Source of the DNA: Aurantimonas marina
Lineage (GTDB): Bacteria; Pseudomonadota; Alphaproteobacteria; Rhizobiales; Rhizobiaceae
DNA length: 64,000 nt
Reading direction: 5' to 3'
NCBI RefSeq assembly: GCF_017183135.1
Contig: NZ_JADDXW010000015.1
Location: 1-64,000, forward strand
Shown here: one piece after another, positions 20,561-29,185 of the stretch
How the letters are laid out: each line of letters begins with the position of its first letter
How positions within the stretch are numbered: the first letter of the stretch is position 1
The notes under the pieces: generated by a model
The model's input: only the letters and a program-made list of their open reading frames with translations
What the model was told of the DNA's origin: nothing
Database searches by the model: none
Made by a program: the position numbers and the translations under genes

Positions 20561-21790
20561 ATGCAGGCCTTATTCGACTACGCATCCTACATGCCGCATG
20601 GGTACTGTCTGTATTGGCAGCCATGGCTGGTTATACTCTATGCTGGTTCGGATCTGCTGATTTTTCTCGCGTATTCGGCGATCCCGATCGCGCTTCTGAT
20701 GTTCTTGCGTCGGCGCCCAGACCTGCGATACCGCAAGCTCGTGGCACTTTTCGCGGCCTTTATCATGCTTTGCGGCATCACCCATCTCATCTCGATCCTG
20801 ACGCTTTGGGTGCCCATTTATCCGCTCCACGGCTTGGTGAAGCTGTTCACCGGCATCGTCTCGGCGATCACGGCCGTGGTGCTTTTTTCTTTGATCCCCC
20901 GGCTAGTCGCGATCCCCAGCCCATCGCAGCTGGAAGAGGCCAATGCGCAGTTGCGCGCGGAAGTCGCCGCGCATGAGCGAACGCTAGCCCAACTGCAGGA
21001 GGCGCAGCGCGATCTCGAGGCGAAGGTCAGGAAACGCACCGGTGAGCTGACCGAGACGAATCGCAGATTGACGGTCGTCACCCGTGAGGCCGTGCATCGT
21101 GGGCGAAATCTTCTCACCGTGGTCGATTCGCTGGCGCGTCAAACGGCGCGCAGCGCGCCGGAGATCGATACCTTCCTTGAGCGGTTCTCCGGGCGAATCC
21201 ACGCGCTTTCGAACGCGACCGCGGCGGTCATGGATGATCCCTCGAGCGCATATGCCACGCTGGACAGCGTCGTCCGCCGCCAACTCCAGCCGATCACCGA
21301 GACTTACGGCGAAAGGGTGGTCATTGTCGGTCCAGCAGTGGAAATTAACAATGAAGCTGCTCAGCAGCTTGCCCTTGCCACCCACGAGCTCGCCACGAAC
21401 GCGGTGAAATACGGCGCCCTTGCAACACTCGGCGGAACTGTTCGGCTGGCATGGGAGATTTCCGGTGAACCGGCTGCTGATGCGACGTTGCATTTCGTCT
21501 GGCAGGAATCTGATTCCAGTGTCCACGCCGCCAGGGAAGAGGCTTCAACGTCCGGCGGATTTGGAACAACCCTGTTGACCCGCGCGGTCCCCGCGATGTT
21601 GCACGGAACAGCGCAACGGAACCATGAGGCGGGCGGACTCCACTACGAACTGACGATCCCGCTCGCGCGGATCGTTGCGGAAATCCCAGGCGCCGAAGGC
21701 AAGGACCGTCTGGGCCTCGATCTCACCGACAACATCTGGGAAAACTTCGCGTCGCCGTTCGGCCCCCTTTCCCTGCCTAGCGTCGGGTAG
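20561..21790 (+). CDS. HWE/HisKA_2-type sensor histidine kinase with ethylene-receptor-like N-terminal domain
   Basis: The product is 409 aa. Residues 23-115 form three membrane helices that closely resemble the ethylene-binding domain of plant ETR1. D31 (GSDLLIFLAY), C71 and H75 (AAFIMLCGITHLI) match the Asp and the Cu(I)-binding Cys and His of ETR1. A coiled coil (about 122-170) leads to the phospho-acceptor H179 in EAVHRGRNLL. The HWE-type ATPase domain has HELATNAVKYGAL and GGFGTTLL. Copper or a small gas or hydrophobic ligand as the signal is an inference from the conserved site. It is an orphan, with no response regulator adjacent. The ATG at 20561 is chosen for AAAAGGCGG upstream. Confidence 0.88.
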   Translation: MQALFDYASYMPHGYCLYWQPWLVILYAGSDLLIFLAYSAIPIALLMFLRRRPDLRYRKLVALFAAFIMLCGITHLISILTLWVPIYPLHGLVKLFTGIVSAITAVVLFSLIPRLVAIPSPSQLEEANAQLRAEVAAHERTLAQLQEAQRDLEAKVRKRTGELTETNRRLTVVTREAVHRGRNLLTVVDSLARQTARSAPEIDTFLERFSGRIHALSNATAAVMDDPSSAYATLDSVVRRQLQPITETYGERVVIVGPAVEINNEAAQQLALATHELATNAVKYGALATLGGTVRLAWEISGEPAADATLHFVWQESDSSVHAAREEASTSGGFGTTLLTRAVPAMLHGTAQRNHEAGGLHYELTIPLARIVAEIPGAEGKDRLGLDLTDNIWENFASPFGPLSLPSVG

Positions 21791-22063
21791 CGGATGCGAT
21801 CGAGCCATCCAGGTTTCCTAGTGGATTGCGCGGCGGGAAACCTGAAACAATGTCGCACGCCTTTCCAAACGGACACTGGCGTCACATCTACGGTGTCCGG
21901 CTCGTGACCTGGCGGAGTTCCGGGGGCGTGCTTGGCTGGGCCTGTCCCGAATTCGACGGGCGAACGGCTTCGGCCATCATGTCTTGTCGAGAGCGAGCCG
22001 GTCCAACGCCAAGCAGGCGTCCTTTATCGTTTACGGCCTAGGCCGGTTGCCAGAGGTGATGGC

Positions 22064-23086
22064 ATGGATGTGCCGATGTGGGTGTGGCTGGCGACGATCG
22101 GAGGGATCGCCGCTCTGTTCCTGTTCGATTTTCTGGTCCACGTCCGCAAGCTCCACCATCCCTCGCTCAAGGAAGCGGGTGTTTGGTCGACCTTCTACAT
22201 CGTCGTCGCGCTTCTGTTCGGCGCGGGGCTGTGGTGGGTGTGGGGGCACGACCACGGCGTTGAATATCTGGCCGGCTACATCACCGAAAAAAGCCTTTCG
22301 GTCGACAATCTGTTCGTCTTTGTCATCATCATGGCGAAGTTTCAGGTGCCGGCAAACTTCCAGCAGAAGGCGCTTCTGATCGGCATCGTGATCGCACTTG
22401 TCATGCGCGGCATCTTCATCGCGATCGGCGGGGCCGCGATCGACCAGTTTTCCTGGGTATTCTATCTCTTCGGGATTTTTCTCTTGTGGACCGCCTATAC
22501 CCTCGCCAAGGAGAGTCTGACCGGCAGCCATGTTCAGGGAGAGGACTATGAGCCCAACGCTCTCGTCCATTTCATCGAGCGGCGACTCCCGGTCACCGAC
22601 GACTACCGGCGCGCCGCCCTCGTCGTCCGCGAGAAGGGGCGGCTGCTGGTCACGCCGATGTTCGTCGTCATCGTCGCGCTCGGCGTGACCGACCTCCTGT
22701 TTGCGCTGGATTCCATCCCCGCGATCTACGGTCTGACCGAGGAGCCCTATATCGTCTTCACGGCCAACGCCTTCGCGCTGCTCGGGCTTTTGCAACTCTA
22801 TTTCCTGATTGGCAGTCTGCTCGATCGGCTCGTCTATCTCGGGACCGGCCTGGCGCTGATCCTTGCCTTCATCGGCGTCAAGCTGATCTTCCATGCCATG
22901 GAGAAGAACACGCTGCCCTTCATCAATGGCGGCGAAGGCATCGAGGCGGTACCTCACATCTCGACCTGGCTGTCGCTGGGGATCATCGTTTCCATTCTCG
23001 CCATCACAACGATCGCGAGTCTCGTCGCGAGTCGGAATGGATCGAAACCCGTCAAGCATGCGGCACGGGCCGAAGAGCAAGCCTGA
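22064..23086 (+). CDS. TerC family membrane protein (Alx-like)
   Basis: The product is 340 aa with about nine membrane helices. It has TerC hallmarks: the acidic helix ITEKSLSVDNLFVFVIIMAKF and its internal-repeat counterpart VTDLLFALDSIPAIYG, where the Asp residues are thought to bind metal. The family includes Alx and MeeY/TerC manganese exporters and tellurite-resistance proteins. Alx-type genes are often riboswitch-controlled, but I do not see a yybP-ykoY motif in the 270 bases upstream. The ATG at 22064 is chosen because translation upstream of it loses homology. Confidence 0.87.
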   Translation: MDVPMWVWLATIGGIAALFLFDFLVHVRKLHHPSLKEAGVWSTFYIVVALLFGAGLWWVWGHDHGVEYLAGYITEKSLSVDNLFVFVIIMAKFQVPANFQQKALLIGIVIALVMRGIFIAIGGAAIDQFSWVFYLFGIFLLWTAYTLAKESLTGSHVQGEDYEPNALVHFIERRLPVTDDYRRAALVVREKGRLLVTPMFVVIVALGVTDLLFALDSIPAIYGLTEEPYIVFTANAFALLGLLQLYFLIGSLLDRLVYLGTGLALILAFIGVKLIFHAMEKNTLPFINGGEGIEAVPHISTWLSLGIIVSILAITTIASLVASRNGSKPVKHAARAEEQA

Positions 23087-23106
23087 CCGAAAACTGGGGA
23101 CTGCCA

Positions 23107-23478
23107 ATGCCATCGGAACGCGATTCGAACGGCGTCGAGCCAGAGACAGCGTCTTCCGGCGAGGATGCCGAGTGGTCGGCGCGACGCGACACGCTGGCGA
23201 AGCGACTGGCCGAACAGCGCCGGCGCCTGCCCGAAAATCGTGAGCCGGCGAACCGCTCCCAGGGCATGCGGGGAGCCGCCCAGGGCCTCAAGGTCGCCAG
23301 CGAGTTCGTCGCCGGCATCATCGTCGGGGCGGCGACCGGGTATTTCATCGACCAGCTCGCCGGCACCAGCCCCTTCGGTCTCATCGTGTTTCTGCTGCTC
23401 GGATTCGCCGCCGGCGTCTTGAACGTGATCCGGGGGATTTCCGGCAACAGCTCCCCCGACGACCCCGGTCAGCTCTGA
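23107..23478 (+). CDS. atpI: F0F1 ATP synthase assembly protein AtpI
   Basis: This small accessory protein of the F0 operon helps assembly of the c-ring and may carry Mg2+ or Ca2+. The product is 123 aa, with a charged N-terminal half (about 60 residues) and two membrane helices, ASEFVAGIIVGAATGYFIDQL and GLIVFLLLGFAAGVLNVIR. These match the AtpZ/AtpI family pattern. It is the first gene of the alphaproteobacterial F0 operon, 130 bases before atpB. Confidence 0.9.
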   Translation: MPSERDSNGVEPETASSGEDAEWSARRDTLAKRLAEQRRRLPENREPANRSQGMRGAAQGLKVASEFVAGIIVGAATGYFIDQLAGTSPFGLIVFLLLGFAAGVLNVIRGISGNSSPDDPGQL

Positions 23479-23608
23479 AAGATCGCCCCGCGGGAGAGTC
23501 CGTGCGTCGCAAACTCGCGTCGGGGGAGTTGCGAAGCGCGGTTCGGGACGCTATGGGCATGGCGGCCCACGCCGGGCCACGCTATGAGTTGATGAAGGGC
23601 CCGAGAGC

Positions 23609-24367
23609 TTGGAAACCGATCCGACCGATCCGATCCACCAGTTTCAGATTTCCAAGATTGTTCCGATCGAGATCGGCAATCTGGATTTCTCGTTCACCAA
23701 TTCGGCGCTGTTCATGGTGCTGACCGTCGCGGTCACGACGGCCTTCCTGTATTATTCGACGCGTGGTCGCGGCTTGGTGCCGAGCCGTGTGCAGTCGGTG
23801 ACGGAGCTCTCCTACGAGTTCGTCGCCAATATGCTGCGTGACGCGGCGGGAACTGGGGGGATGAAGTTCTTCCCGTTCGTGTTCTCGCTCTTCATGTTCA
23901 TTCTGGTCGCGAATCTTCTTGGCATGTTTCCGTATTTCCTGACGGTGACCAGCCATCTGATCGTGACATTCGCCCTTGCGATGCTGGTGATGGGCGTGGT
24001 CGTCGTCTACGGCTTCATGAAGCACGGGCTGGGCTTCTTCAAACTCTTCGTGCCGGAGGGCGTGCCTGGGGTCTTGTTACCGCTGGTGGTGATGATCGAG
24101 GTGATCTCGTTTCTGTCCCGGCCGGTTTCGCTCTCGGTTCGTCTCTTCGCCAACATGCTGGCGGGCCACATCACGCTGAAGGTGTTTGCCGGATTCGTCG
24201 TGTCGCTGAGCGCCTTCGGCGCGCTCGGGATCGCCAGTTCGATCCTGCCGCTGGCCATGGCTGTGGCACTAACGGCGCTCGAATTCCTGGTCGCCGCGCT
24301 GCAGGCCTACGTCTTCGCCGTTCTGACCTGCATGTATCTGAACGACGCGATCCATCCGGGCCACTGA
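23609..24367 (+). CDS. atpB: ATP synthase F0 subunit a
   Basis: This subunit forms the proton half-channels. The product is 252 aa with about six membrane helices. The essential Arg lies in [14 protein letters not shown], and the C-terminal helix is [27 protein letters not shown]. It starts at TTG. The N-terminus [14 protein letters not shown] matches the family's conserved DPIHQF start and GAAGGG lies upstream, while the next ATG would remove 36 conserved residues. Confidence 0.95.
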   Translation: METDPTDPIHQFQISKIVPIEIGNLDFSFTNSALFMVLTVAVTTAFLYYSTRGRGLVPSRVQSVTELSYEFVANMLRDAAGTGGMKFFPFVFSLFMFILVANLLGMFPYFLTVTSHLIVTFALAMLVMGVVVVYGFMKHGLGFFKLFVPEGVPGVLLPLVVMIEVISFLSRPVSLSVRLFANMLAGHITLKVFAGFVVSLSAFGALGIASSILPLAMAVALTALEFLVAALQAYVFAVLTCMYLNDAIHPGH

Positions 24368-24450
24368 GAACGGGCCTTAAAATAAACCCATGGTGGCCCG
24401 CGAGGCCGCCGACATCCACCGCAATCGGACAATTTCAAAGGAGTTTCGAC

Positions 24451-24678
24451 ATGGAAGCGGACGCAGCAAAGTTCATCGGCGCCGGTCTTGCAACGCTCGG
24501 CATGGGCGGCGCGGCTATCGGCCTCGGCACCATCTTCGGTCAGTATCTGGCGGGCGCGCTGCGCAATCCGTCAGCCGCCGACGGCCAGTTCGGCCGCCTG
24601 ATCTTCGGCTTCGCGGTGACGGAAGCGCTCGGCATCTTTGCGCTGCTGGTCGCGCTTCTGCTGCTGTTCGCCGTCTGA
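24451..24678 (+). CDS. atpE: ATP synthase F0 subunit c
   Basis: This is the c-ring proteolipid, 75 aa. Helix 1 is rich in Gly/Ala ([21 protein letters not shown]) and helix 2 ([22 protein letters not shown]) carries the proton-binding Glu. The loop RNPSAADG is typical. AAAGGAG lies at good spacing. A strong stem-loop follows, as is common after atpE, whose protein is needed in excess. Confidence 0.96.
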   Translation: MEADAAKFIGAGLATLGMGGAAIGLGTIFGQYLAGALRNPSAADGQFGRLIFGFAVTEALGIFALLVALLLLFAV

Positions 24679-24705
24679 TCGGCATTCGCCAATTTGAGAC
24701 GAGAC

Positions 24706-24732
24706 GACCGGCGGCAAATCCTGCCGCCGGTC
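24706..24732 (+). repeat. Stem-loop after atpE
   Basis: This is a perfect 11-bp inverted repeat (GACCGGCGGCA ... TGCCGCCGGTC) with a 5-base loop between atpE and atpF'. It has no T-run. It probably stabilises the atpE message end and helps produce excess subunit c. Confidence 0.7.
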
Positions 24733-24751
24733 CGCTTTGCCGGAGCCACCG

Positions 24752-25357
24752 ATGTTCGTAAGTCAAGCCTTGGCGCAGACTGAAAATCCTGACGCCATCG
24801 ATCTGCCGCCGGCCAGCGATACGGCTGCCGCACATGGTGAGACGATCGCCATCGAAGGCGAACACGAAGGCGTTTTCCCGCCCTTCAACAGCGAATTCTT
24901 TGCCTCGCAGCTGCTCTGGCTCGCGATCACCTTCGGCGTCTTCTACCTGATTCTGCAGAAGGTGATTCTGCCGCGGATCGCGGGCGTGCTGGAAAACCGG
25001 CGGGATCGGATCGCGCTCGATCTCGAAGCCGCCGAGCGGATGAAATCCGATGCGGACGAAGCCCAGGCAGCCTACGAGCAGGAACTGGCGGAGGCACGCG
25101 ATCGCTCCCACAAGATCGCCCATGACGCGCGCGATTCGGCACGCGAAGACGCCGAGCGGGAGCGCAAGCGCCTCGACGGCCAGCTGGACGAAAAGCTCGA
25201 AGCGGCCCAGGCGCGCATCGCCGAGATCAAGGCCGAGGCGATGAAGGATGTCAGCACGATCGCCGAGGAAACCGCCGAGACCATCCTGCGCGAGGTTGCG
25301 CAGCTCGAGGTCTCGCGTGAAGAGATGGCCGGCGCCGTGACGGCCGTCCGGAGTTGA
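24752..25357 (+). CDS. atpF': ATP synthase F0 subunit b'
   Basis: This is one of two b-type stator subunits, as in alphaproteobacteria and phototrophs. The product is 201 aa. A short acidic N-terminus of about 50 residues precedes one membrane helix, FASQLLWLAITFGVFYLIL. After VILPRIAGVLENRRDRIALDL a long charged coiled coil follows. A TTG at 24737 is in frame, but the ATG at 24752 has CGGAG at suitable spacing. Confidence 0.93.
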   Translation: MFVSQALAQTENPDAIDLPPASDTAAAHGETIAIEGEHEGVFPPFNSEFFASQLLWLAITFGVFYLILQKVILPRIAGVLENRRDRIALDLEAAERMKSDADEAQAAYEQELAEARDRSHKIAHDARDSAREDAERERKRLDGQLDEKLEAAQARIAEIKAEAMKDVSTIAEETAETILREVAQLEVSREEMAGAVTAVRS

Positions 25358-25367
25358 GGAGACGACG

Positions 25368-25847
25368 ATGGACAATTCATTCTGGGCTTTCGTTGCGCTC
25401 GTCATCTTTCTGGGAATCGTCTGGTATCTCAAAACGCCCGCCAAGGTCGGCAAGTCGCTGGACGAGCGGGCCGCGCGGATCCGCAACGAGATCGAGGAAG
25501 CACGGGAGCTGAAGGAGGAGGCCAAGCAGCAGCTGGCCGAATATCAGCGCCGTCGTCAGGAGGCCGAGCAGGAAGCCAAGGACATCGTCGCCGCCGCCAA
25601 GCGCGAAGCGGCGCTGTTGCTCGAGGACGCCAATCGCAAGAACGAGGAATATGTGGCCCGGCGCACGGCCATGGCGGAAACCAAGATCGCCCAGGCCGAA
25701 GGCGACGCCCTGGCCGAGGTGCGGGCAGCAGCCGTCAATCTGGCTGTCGCTGCGGCCGCCAAGGTGCTGGCGGATCGCAATTCGGGAAGTGAGGCCGGCC
25801 GTTTCATCGACGAATCGATCGGCGAAGTCCGCAAGCGCTTGAACTGA
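25368..25847 (+). CDS. atpF: ATP synthase F0 subunit b
   Basis: This is the second b-type stator subunit, 159 aa. One membrane helix at the N-terminus (FWAFVALVIFLGIVWYL) is followed by a long coiled coil rich in Glu, Lys, Arg and Ala. It forms the b/b' heterodimer with the preceding gene, 10 bases apart. A rho-independent terminator closes the operon. The F1 genes are not in this window, consistent with the split operons of alphaproteobacteria. Confidence 0.94.
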   Translation: MDNSFWAFVALVIFLGIVWYLKTPAKVGKSLDERAARIRNEIEEARELKEEAKQQLAEYQRRRQEAEQEAKDIVAAAKREAALLLEDANRKNEEYVARRTAMAETKIAQAEGDALAEVRAAAVNLAVAAAAKVLADRNSGSEAGRFIDESIGEVRKRLN

Positions 25848-25895
25848 CCGCCACTGCGAAACCGGCGACCGGCGGCGCGTAAAAAAAATTTTGAC

Positions 25896-25922
25896 AAAGG
25901 GTCGCCATTGGCGGCCCTTTTT
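25896..25922 (+). terminator. Rho-independent terminator of the F0 operon
   Basis: An 11-bp stem (AAAGGGTCGCC ... GGCGGCCCTTT, one G-U pair) with a 3-base loop runs into five T residues, about 50 bases after the atpF stop. An A-run on the other side lets it also serve the convergent rnhB transcript. Confidence 0.88.
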
Positions 25923-25957
25923 CGTTGCGGACAGTCTTCCGCGACCGGACCGAGACT

Positions 25958-26647
25958 CTATTCGGCGGCGTCCAGAAGATCGGCGCGTAAGGGCCGGAAG
26001 CTCATCCGGTGGAGCGGGCTTGGGCCGAGGCGGACGATCGCCGCGAGATGCTCGGGCGTGCCGTAGCCCATGTGGCGGGAGAAGCCATAGCCTGCGTAGG
26101 CCCGGCAGGCGCGGCGCATGATCCGGTCGCGGGTGACCTTCGCGACGATCGAGGCCGCCGCGATAGACAGCGACAGCGCGTCGCCGGAGATCACTGCGGT
26201 GCCGGGGCAGCGCAGCAGCGGCGGTATGTCGCGGCCGTCGACGAGAACATGGCAGGGCGCCTGAGGCAGCGCGTGCAGCGCCCGCCGCATGGCGATCAGC
26301 GTCGCACCGCGAATGTTGAAGCGGTCGATCTCCGCAGCGCTCGCCGAAGCGATGCCGACTTGGGCCGATGCGAGAACTTCGACGAACAGACGCTCGCGCT
26401 GGGCGGCATCCAGCTTCTTGGAATCGTCGAGGCCGTCCGGCAACCGGTTGCGGTCGAGAACGACGGCCGCGGCGACCACGGGACCTGCCAGGGGGCCGCG
26501 GCCCGCCTCGTCGATGCCGGCGATGCGCCGCAAGCCGCTGCCGATCAGAACCGTCTCCCGGACAAAGTCCGGTCCGGCCCGCATCGCGGCCTTGCGGCGC
26601 CCTGCGGGTTTGGAAAGAACGGGAGAATCGGAGGAACGGCGAGCCAT
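25958..26647 (-). CDS. rnhB: Ribonuclease HII
   Basis: The enzyme cuts RNA in RNA-DNA hybrids and removes misincorporated ribonucleotides. The product is 229 aa from the ATG at 26647. The catalytic core is [21 protein letters not shown] (Asp-Glu), [15 protein letters not shown], and [10 protein letters not shown], followed by [13 protein letters not shown] and [14 protein letters not shown]. The N-terminal tail of about 45 basic residues is typical of Hyphomicrobiales. It is convergent with the F0 operon and 140 bases downstream of the radical SAM gene. Confidence 0.94.
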   Translation of the reverse strand: MARRSSDSPVLSKPAGRRKAAMRAGPDFVRETVLIGSGLRRIAGIDEAGRGPLAGPVVAAAVVLDRNRLPDGLDDSKKLDAAQRERLFVEVLASAQVGIASASAAEIDRFNIRGATLIAMRRALHALPQAPCHVLVDGRDIPPLLRCPGTAVISGDALSLSIAAASIVAKVTRDRIMRRACRAYAGYGFSRHMGYGTPEHLAAIVRLGPSPLHRMSFRPLRADLLDAAE

Positions 26648-26784
26648 GATGCGGCAAGACTCGCGCATTCTCCGATTCTCCACAAGTCTCGCCGCGTCCC
26701 GGGGGAAGAACCGGCGAGTGCGCCGGACCGCGAGGGGCTGGCGGCCAGACGATCGAGCGGGGAAAAGTCTTCCCCGGGGTGGGA

Positions 26785-27942
26785 TCAGAGCAGCGCCAGT
26801 TGGACGCCGGCCCCCTTCGGCGGCGTGAACCGGTCGCATCTGAGTTCGGTGCGCGTTTCGTTGAGGCCCAACCGCCGGGCCGTCATTTCGAAGCGCCGCC
26901 GAATCTGGAACGCATAGGGGCCGGTGCCGCGCATCCGCTTGTTCCATTCGGCGTCGTAGTCCTTGCCGTCGCGCATGGAGCGCAGCAGGGACAGGACCTG
27001 ACGATAACGGTTGGGGTAGTGGCGCAGCAGCCATTCCTTGAACAGCGGCGAGACTTCGAGCGGCAGGCGCAAGAGCACGTAGCCGACCTCGCGGGCGCCG
27101 GCGGTGCTGACCGATTCGAGCACCCGTTCGATTTCCGAATCGGTCAGGCCGGGAATGATCGGTGCCATCATCGCCATCGTCGGAATGCCGGCTGCGCTGA
27201 GCGTCTTGATCGCCTCCAGCCGCTTGGCCGGCGTCGCCGCGCGCGGCTCCATCGCCCTGGCAAGGGTCCGGTCGAGGGTCGTCACCGACAGGGCGACCTT
27301 GGCCAATCCCTTGGTCGCCATGCGCTGGAGAATGTCGATGTCGCGCAGGACGAGCGCCGACTTGGTGACGATCCCAACCGGATGGTTGGCCGCTTCCAGC
27401 ACTTCGAGAATCTCGCGCATGATCCGCCAGGTCTTCTCGACCGGCTGATAGGGGTCGGTGTTGGTGCCGATGGCGATGGATTTTACCTCATAGCCCGGCT
27501 TGGAAAGCTCTCTTTCCAGAAGCTCGGCGGCATTCGGCTTGGCAAACAGCCGGGATTCGAAGTCGAGCCCTGCGGAGAGCCCCATATAGGCGTGGGTCGG
27601 CCGGGCGAAGCAGTAGACGCAGCCGTGCTCGCAGCCCCGATACGGATTCACCGAACGGTCGAACGAAATGTCCGGCGAACTGTTGCGGGTGATGATCGTT
27701 TTGGGTTTTTCGACCTGGACGTCGGTCTTGAACGCCGGAAGATCGTCGAGGCTGTTCCACCCGTCGTCGACGACGCTGCGCGCGAAGGGCTCGTAGCGAC
27801 CGCTGGGGTTGATTGCCGCGCCACGCCCGCGCCGCCGCTCGAAGCCGACCCGCAGACCCGATTCGGCGATGATGTGATTGGCGATGTCGACGCCATCAGG
27901 GGCGGCGAAAGCCGCGCGATCGGCGCTCTTGATGTCCTGCAT
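26785..27942 (-). CDS. PA0069-family (SplB-like) radical SAM protein
   Basis: The product is 385 aa. The radical SAM [4Fe-4S] motif CEHGCVYC lies in [23 protein letters not shown], followed by [14 protein letters not shown] and SVTTLD, the pattern of the PA0069/Rv2578c group related to spore photoproduct lyase. DNA repair is a plausible role, but the group's reaction is not established. A perfect GAAC-N7-GAAC box lies 60 bases upstream, which suggests SOS control. The ATG at 27942 is chosen because a longer ORF upstream would cross the promoter. Confidence 0.88.
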   Translation of the reverse strand: MQDIKSADRAAFAAPDGVDIANHIIAESGLRVGFERRRGRGAAINPSGRYEPFARSVVDDGWNSLDDLPAFKTDVQVEKPKTIITRNSSPDISFDRSVNPYRGCEHGCVYCFARPTHAYMGLSAGLDFESRLFAKPNAAELLERELSKPGYEVKSIAIGTNTDPYQPVEKTWRIMREILEVLEAANHPVGIVTKSALVLRDIDILQRMATKGLAKVALSVTTLDRTLARAMEPRAATPAKRLEAIKTLSAAGIPTMAMMAPIIPGLTDSEIERVLESVSTAGAREVGYVLLRLPLEVSPLFKEWLLRHYPNRYRQVLSLLRSMRDGKDYDAEWNKRMRGTGPYAFQIRRRFEMTARRLGLNETRTELRCDRFTPPKGAGVQLALL

Positions 27943-28001
27943 GGTGTGAACCTTCCGGCTCTCTCTGTCGATGTATGAATAGAGTCCTAATCCGGAAAAA
28001 G

Positions 28002-28016
28002 GAACAATACAAGAAC
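28002..28016 (-). promoter_or_regulatory. Alphaproteobacterial LexA (SOS) box
   Basis: The sequence GAAC-AATACAA-GAAC (GTTC-N7-GTTC on the gene's strand) is the exact LexA direct repeat known from alphaproteobacteria, with an A/T-rich spacer and flanking A-run as usual. It lies 60 bases before the radical SAM start and 50 before the divergent glycosyltransferase-like gene, so it could control either. Confidence 0.75.
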
Positions 28017-28066
28017 AAAAAGGTTCCGCCGCTGGTTTTTGGGAACAGGCTCGGCTAAGCGGGGAT

Positions 28067-28594
28067 ATGCTGAGCGTGTTGATGGATTGCGGACCGGACG
28101 ACAGACAGCTTGCGGCGAGTCTCGCCACGCTCATTCCGGGCGCGGTCGAGGGCGTCGTTCGCGAGGTGGTGCTGGTCGATCGGGGAATGGGGCCGGAGGC
28201 GCATCGGGTTGCCGATCATGCCGGCTGCCGGGTGGTCACGGAGAAGGAGTTCCGCGCCGCGATCGAGACGGCCAAGGGCGACTGGCTGTTGCTGATGGAG
28301 CCCGGTGCCCGGCTACTGCCGGGATGGATCGGCGCCGTGGTGGAACATGCCGACGAAGTGGCGCGGGGGACCGCGAAGATCCCGGCGGCGCGGTTTCGTC
28401 GGGCGCGGATGGACCGGCCGAGCTTCCTGCAGCGGTTCCGGCAGATCCGCACGGCGCTCGCGGAGGGCTTTCTGGTGCAAAAGCCGCAGGCGATCGGCCT
28501 GTCCAGGCTCGCCTTCAATCTCGAGGAGGTCGCCAAGGGCGTCGCAGTAGAGCGTCTGGCCGTGGAGATCAGGCCCGCGCTCCGGGCAAAGTAG
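28067..28594 (+). CDS. Small GT2-like glycosyltransferase domain protein
   Basis: The product is 175 aa. The N-terminus keeps the shape of a family 2 glycosyltransferase (LSVLMDCGPDD..LAASLATL, VVREVVLVDRGM, AKGDWLLLMEPGARLLPGW), but the usual metal-binding DxD is reduced to MEPGA. The protein stops where the acceptor part would begin. Short proteins of this kind next to moaB are frequent in Hyphomicrobiales. Catalytic activity is doubtful. Confidence 0.7.
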   Translation: MLSVLMDCGPDDRQLAASLATLIPGAVEGVVREVVLVDRGMGPEAHRVADHAGCRVVTEKEFRAAIETAKGDWLLLMEPGARLLPGWIGAVVEHADEVARGTAKIPAARFRRARMDRPSFLQRFRQIRTALAEGFLVQKPQAIGLSRLAFNLEEVAKGVAVERLAVEIRPALRAK

Positions 28595-28618
28595 GTTTCA
28601 GGCGAATCCGCAGTCGTA

Positions 28619-29167
28619 TCAGGCGTTGCCGCCAGCGCCGCGGCGCAGATGCTCGTCGAGCCGGGGCATGATCTCGACGAAATTGCACGGCTTCTGCCGG
28701 TAATCGAGTTGCGCCTTGAGAATATGATCCCAGCCGTCGCGACAGGCGCCCGGTGAGCCGGGAAGAACGAAGACGAAGGTGGCGGCGATGACCCCGCCAG
28801 TGGCACGGGACTGGATCGTCGACACCCCGATCTTGTCGTAGGAAATCCGGTGAAAAACGGCGGAAAAGCCGTCCATGCGCTTTTCGAACAGCGGCTCCAG
28901 AGCTTCCGGCGTGACGTCGCGGCCGGTGAAACCCGTGCCGCCGGTGGTGATGACGACGTCGACATCGTCACGTTCGCACCAGGCGGTGACGACGTTGCGG
29001 ATTTCCTCGACCTCATCGCGGACGATCTTGCGGTCGGCGAGCCTATGGCCGGCCTCTTCAAGCCGCGCGACGAGCACAGAACCGGACTTGTCGTCCTCGA
29101 TGCGCCGCGTATCGGAGACGGTCAGAACCGCGATCGACAGCGGAATGAAGGGTTTGTCCGTGCTCAT
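28619..29167 (-). CDS. moaB: Molybdenum cofactor biosynthesis protein B
   Basis: MoaB/MogA-type proteins adenylylate molybdopterin before Mo insertion. The product is 182 aa. It has the MoCF-binding motif VVITTGGTGFTGRDVTPEAL, the start IAVLTVSDTR, and the C-terminal FVLPGSPGACRDGW. The ATG at 29167 with upstream GAGG is preferred to a TTG at 29176. It lies just downstream of ispE on the same strand. Confidence 0.92.
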   Translation of the reverse strand: MSTDKPFIPLSIAVLTVSDTRRIEDDKSGSVLVARLEEAGHRLADRKIVRDEVEEIRNVVTAWCERDDVDVVITTGGTGFTGRDVTPEALEPLFEKRMDGFSAVFHRISYDKIGVSTIQSRATGGVIAATFVFVLPGSPGACRDGWDHILKAQLDYRQKPCNFVEIMPRLDEHLRRGAGGNA

Positions 29168-29185
29168 GTCGTGCAAATCCTCATC

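Noticed and set aside
21791-22063. A yybP-ykoY manganese riboswitch before the TerC gene
   Set aside because: Expected from the gene family, but I could not find the conserved core sequences in this stretch.
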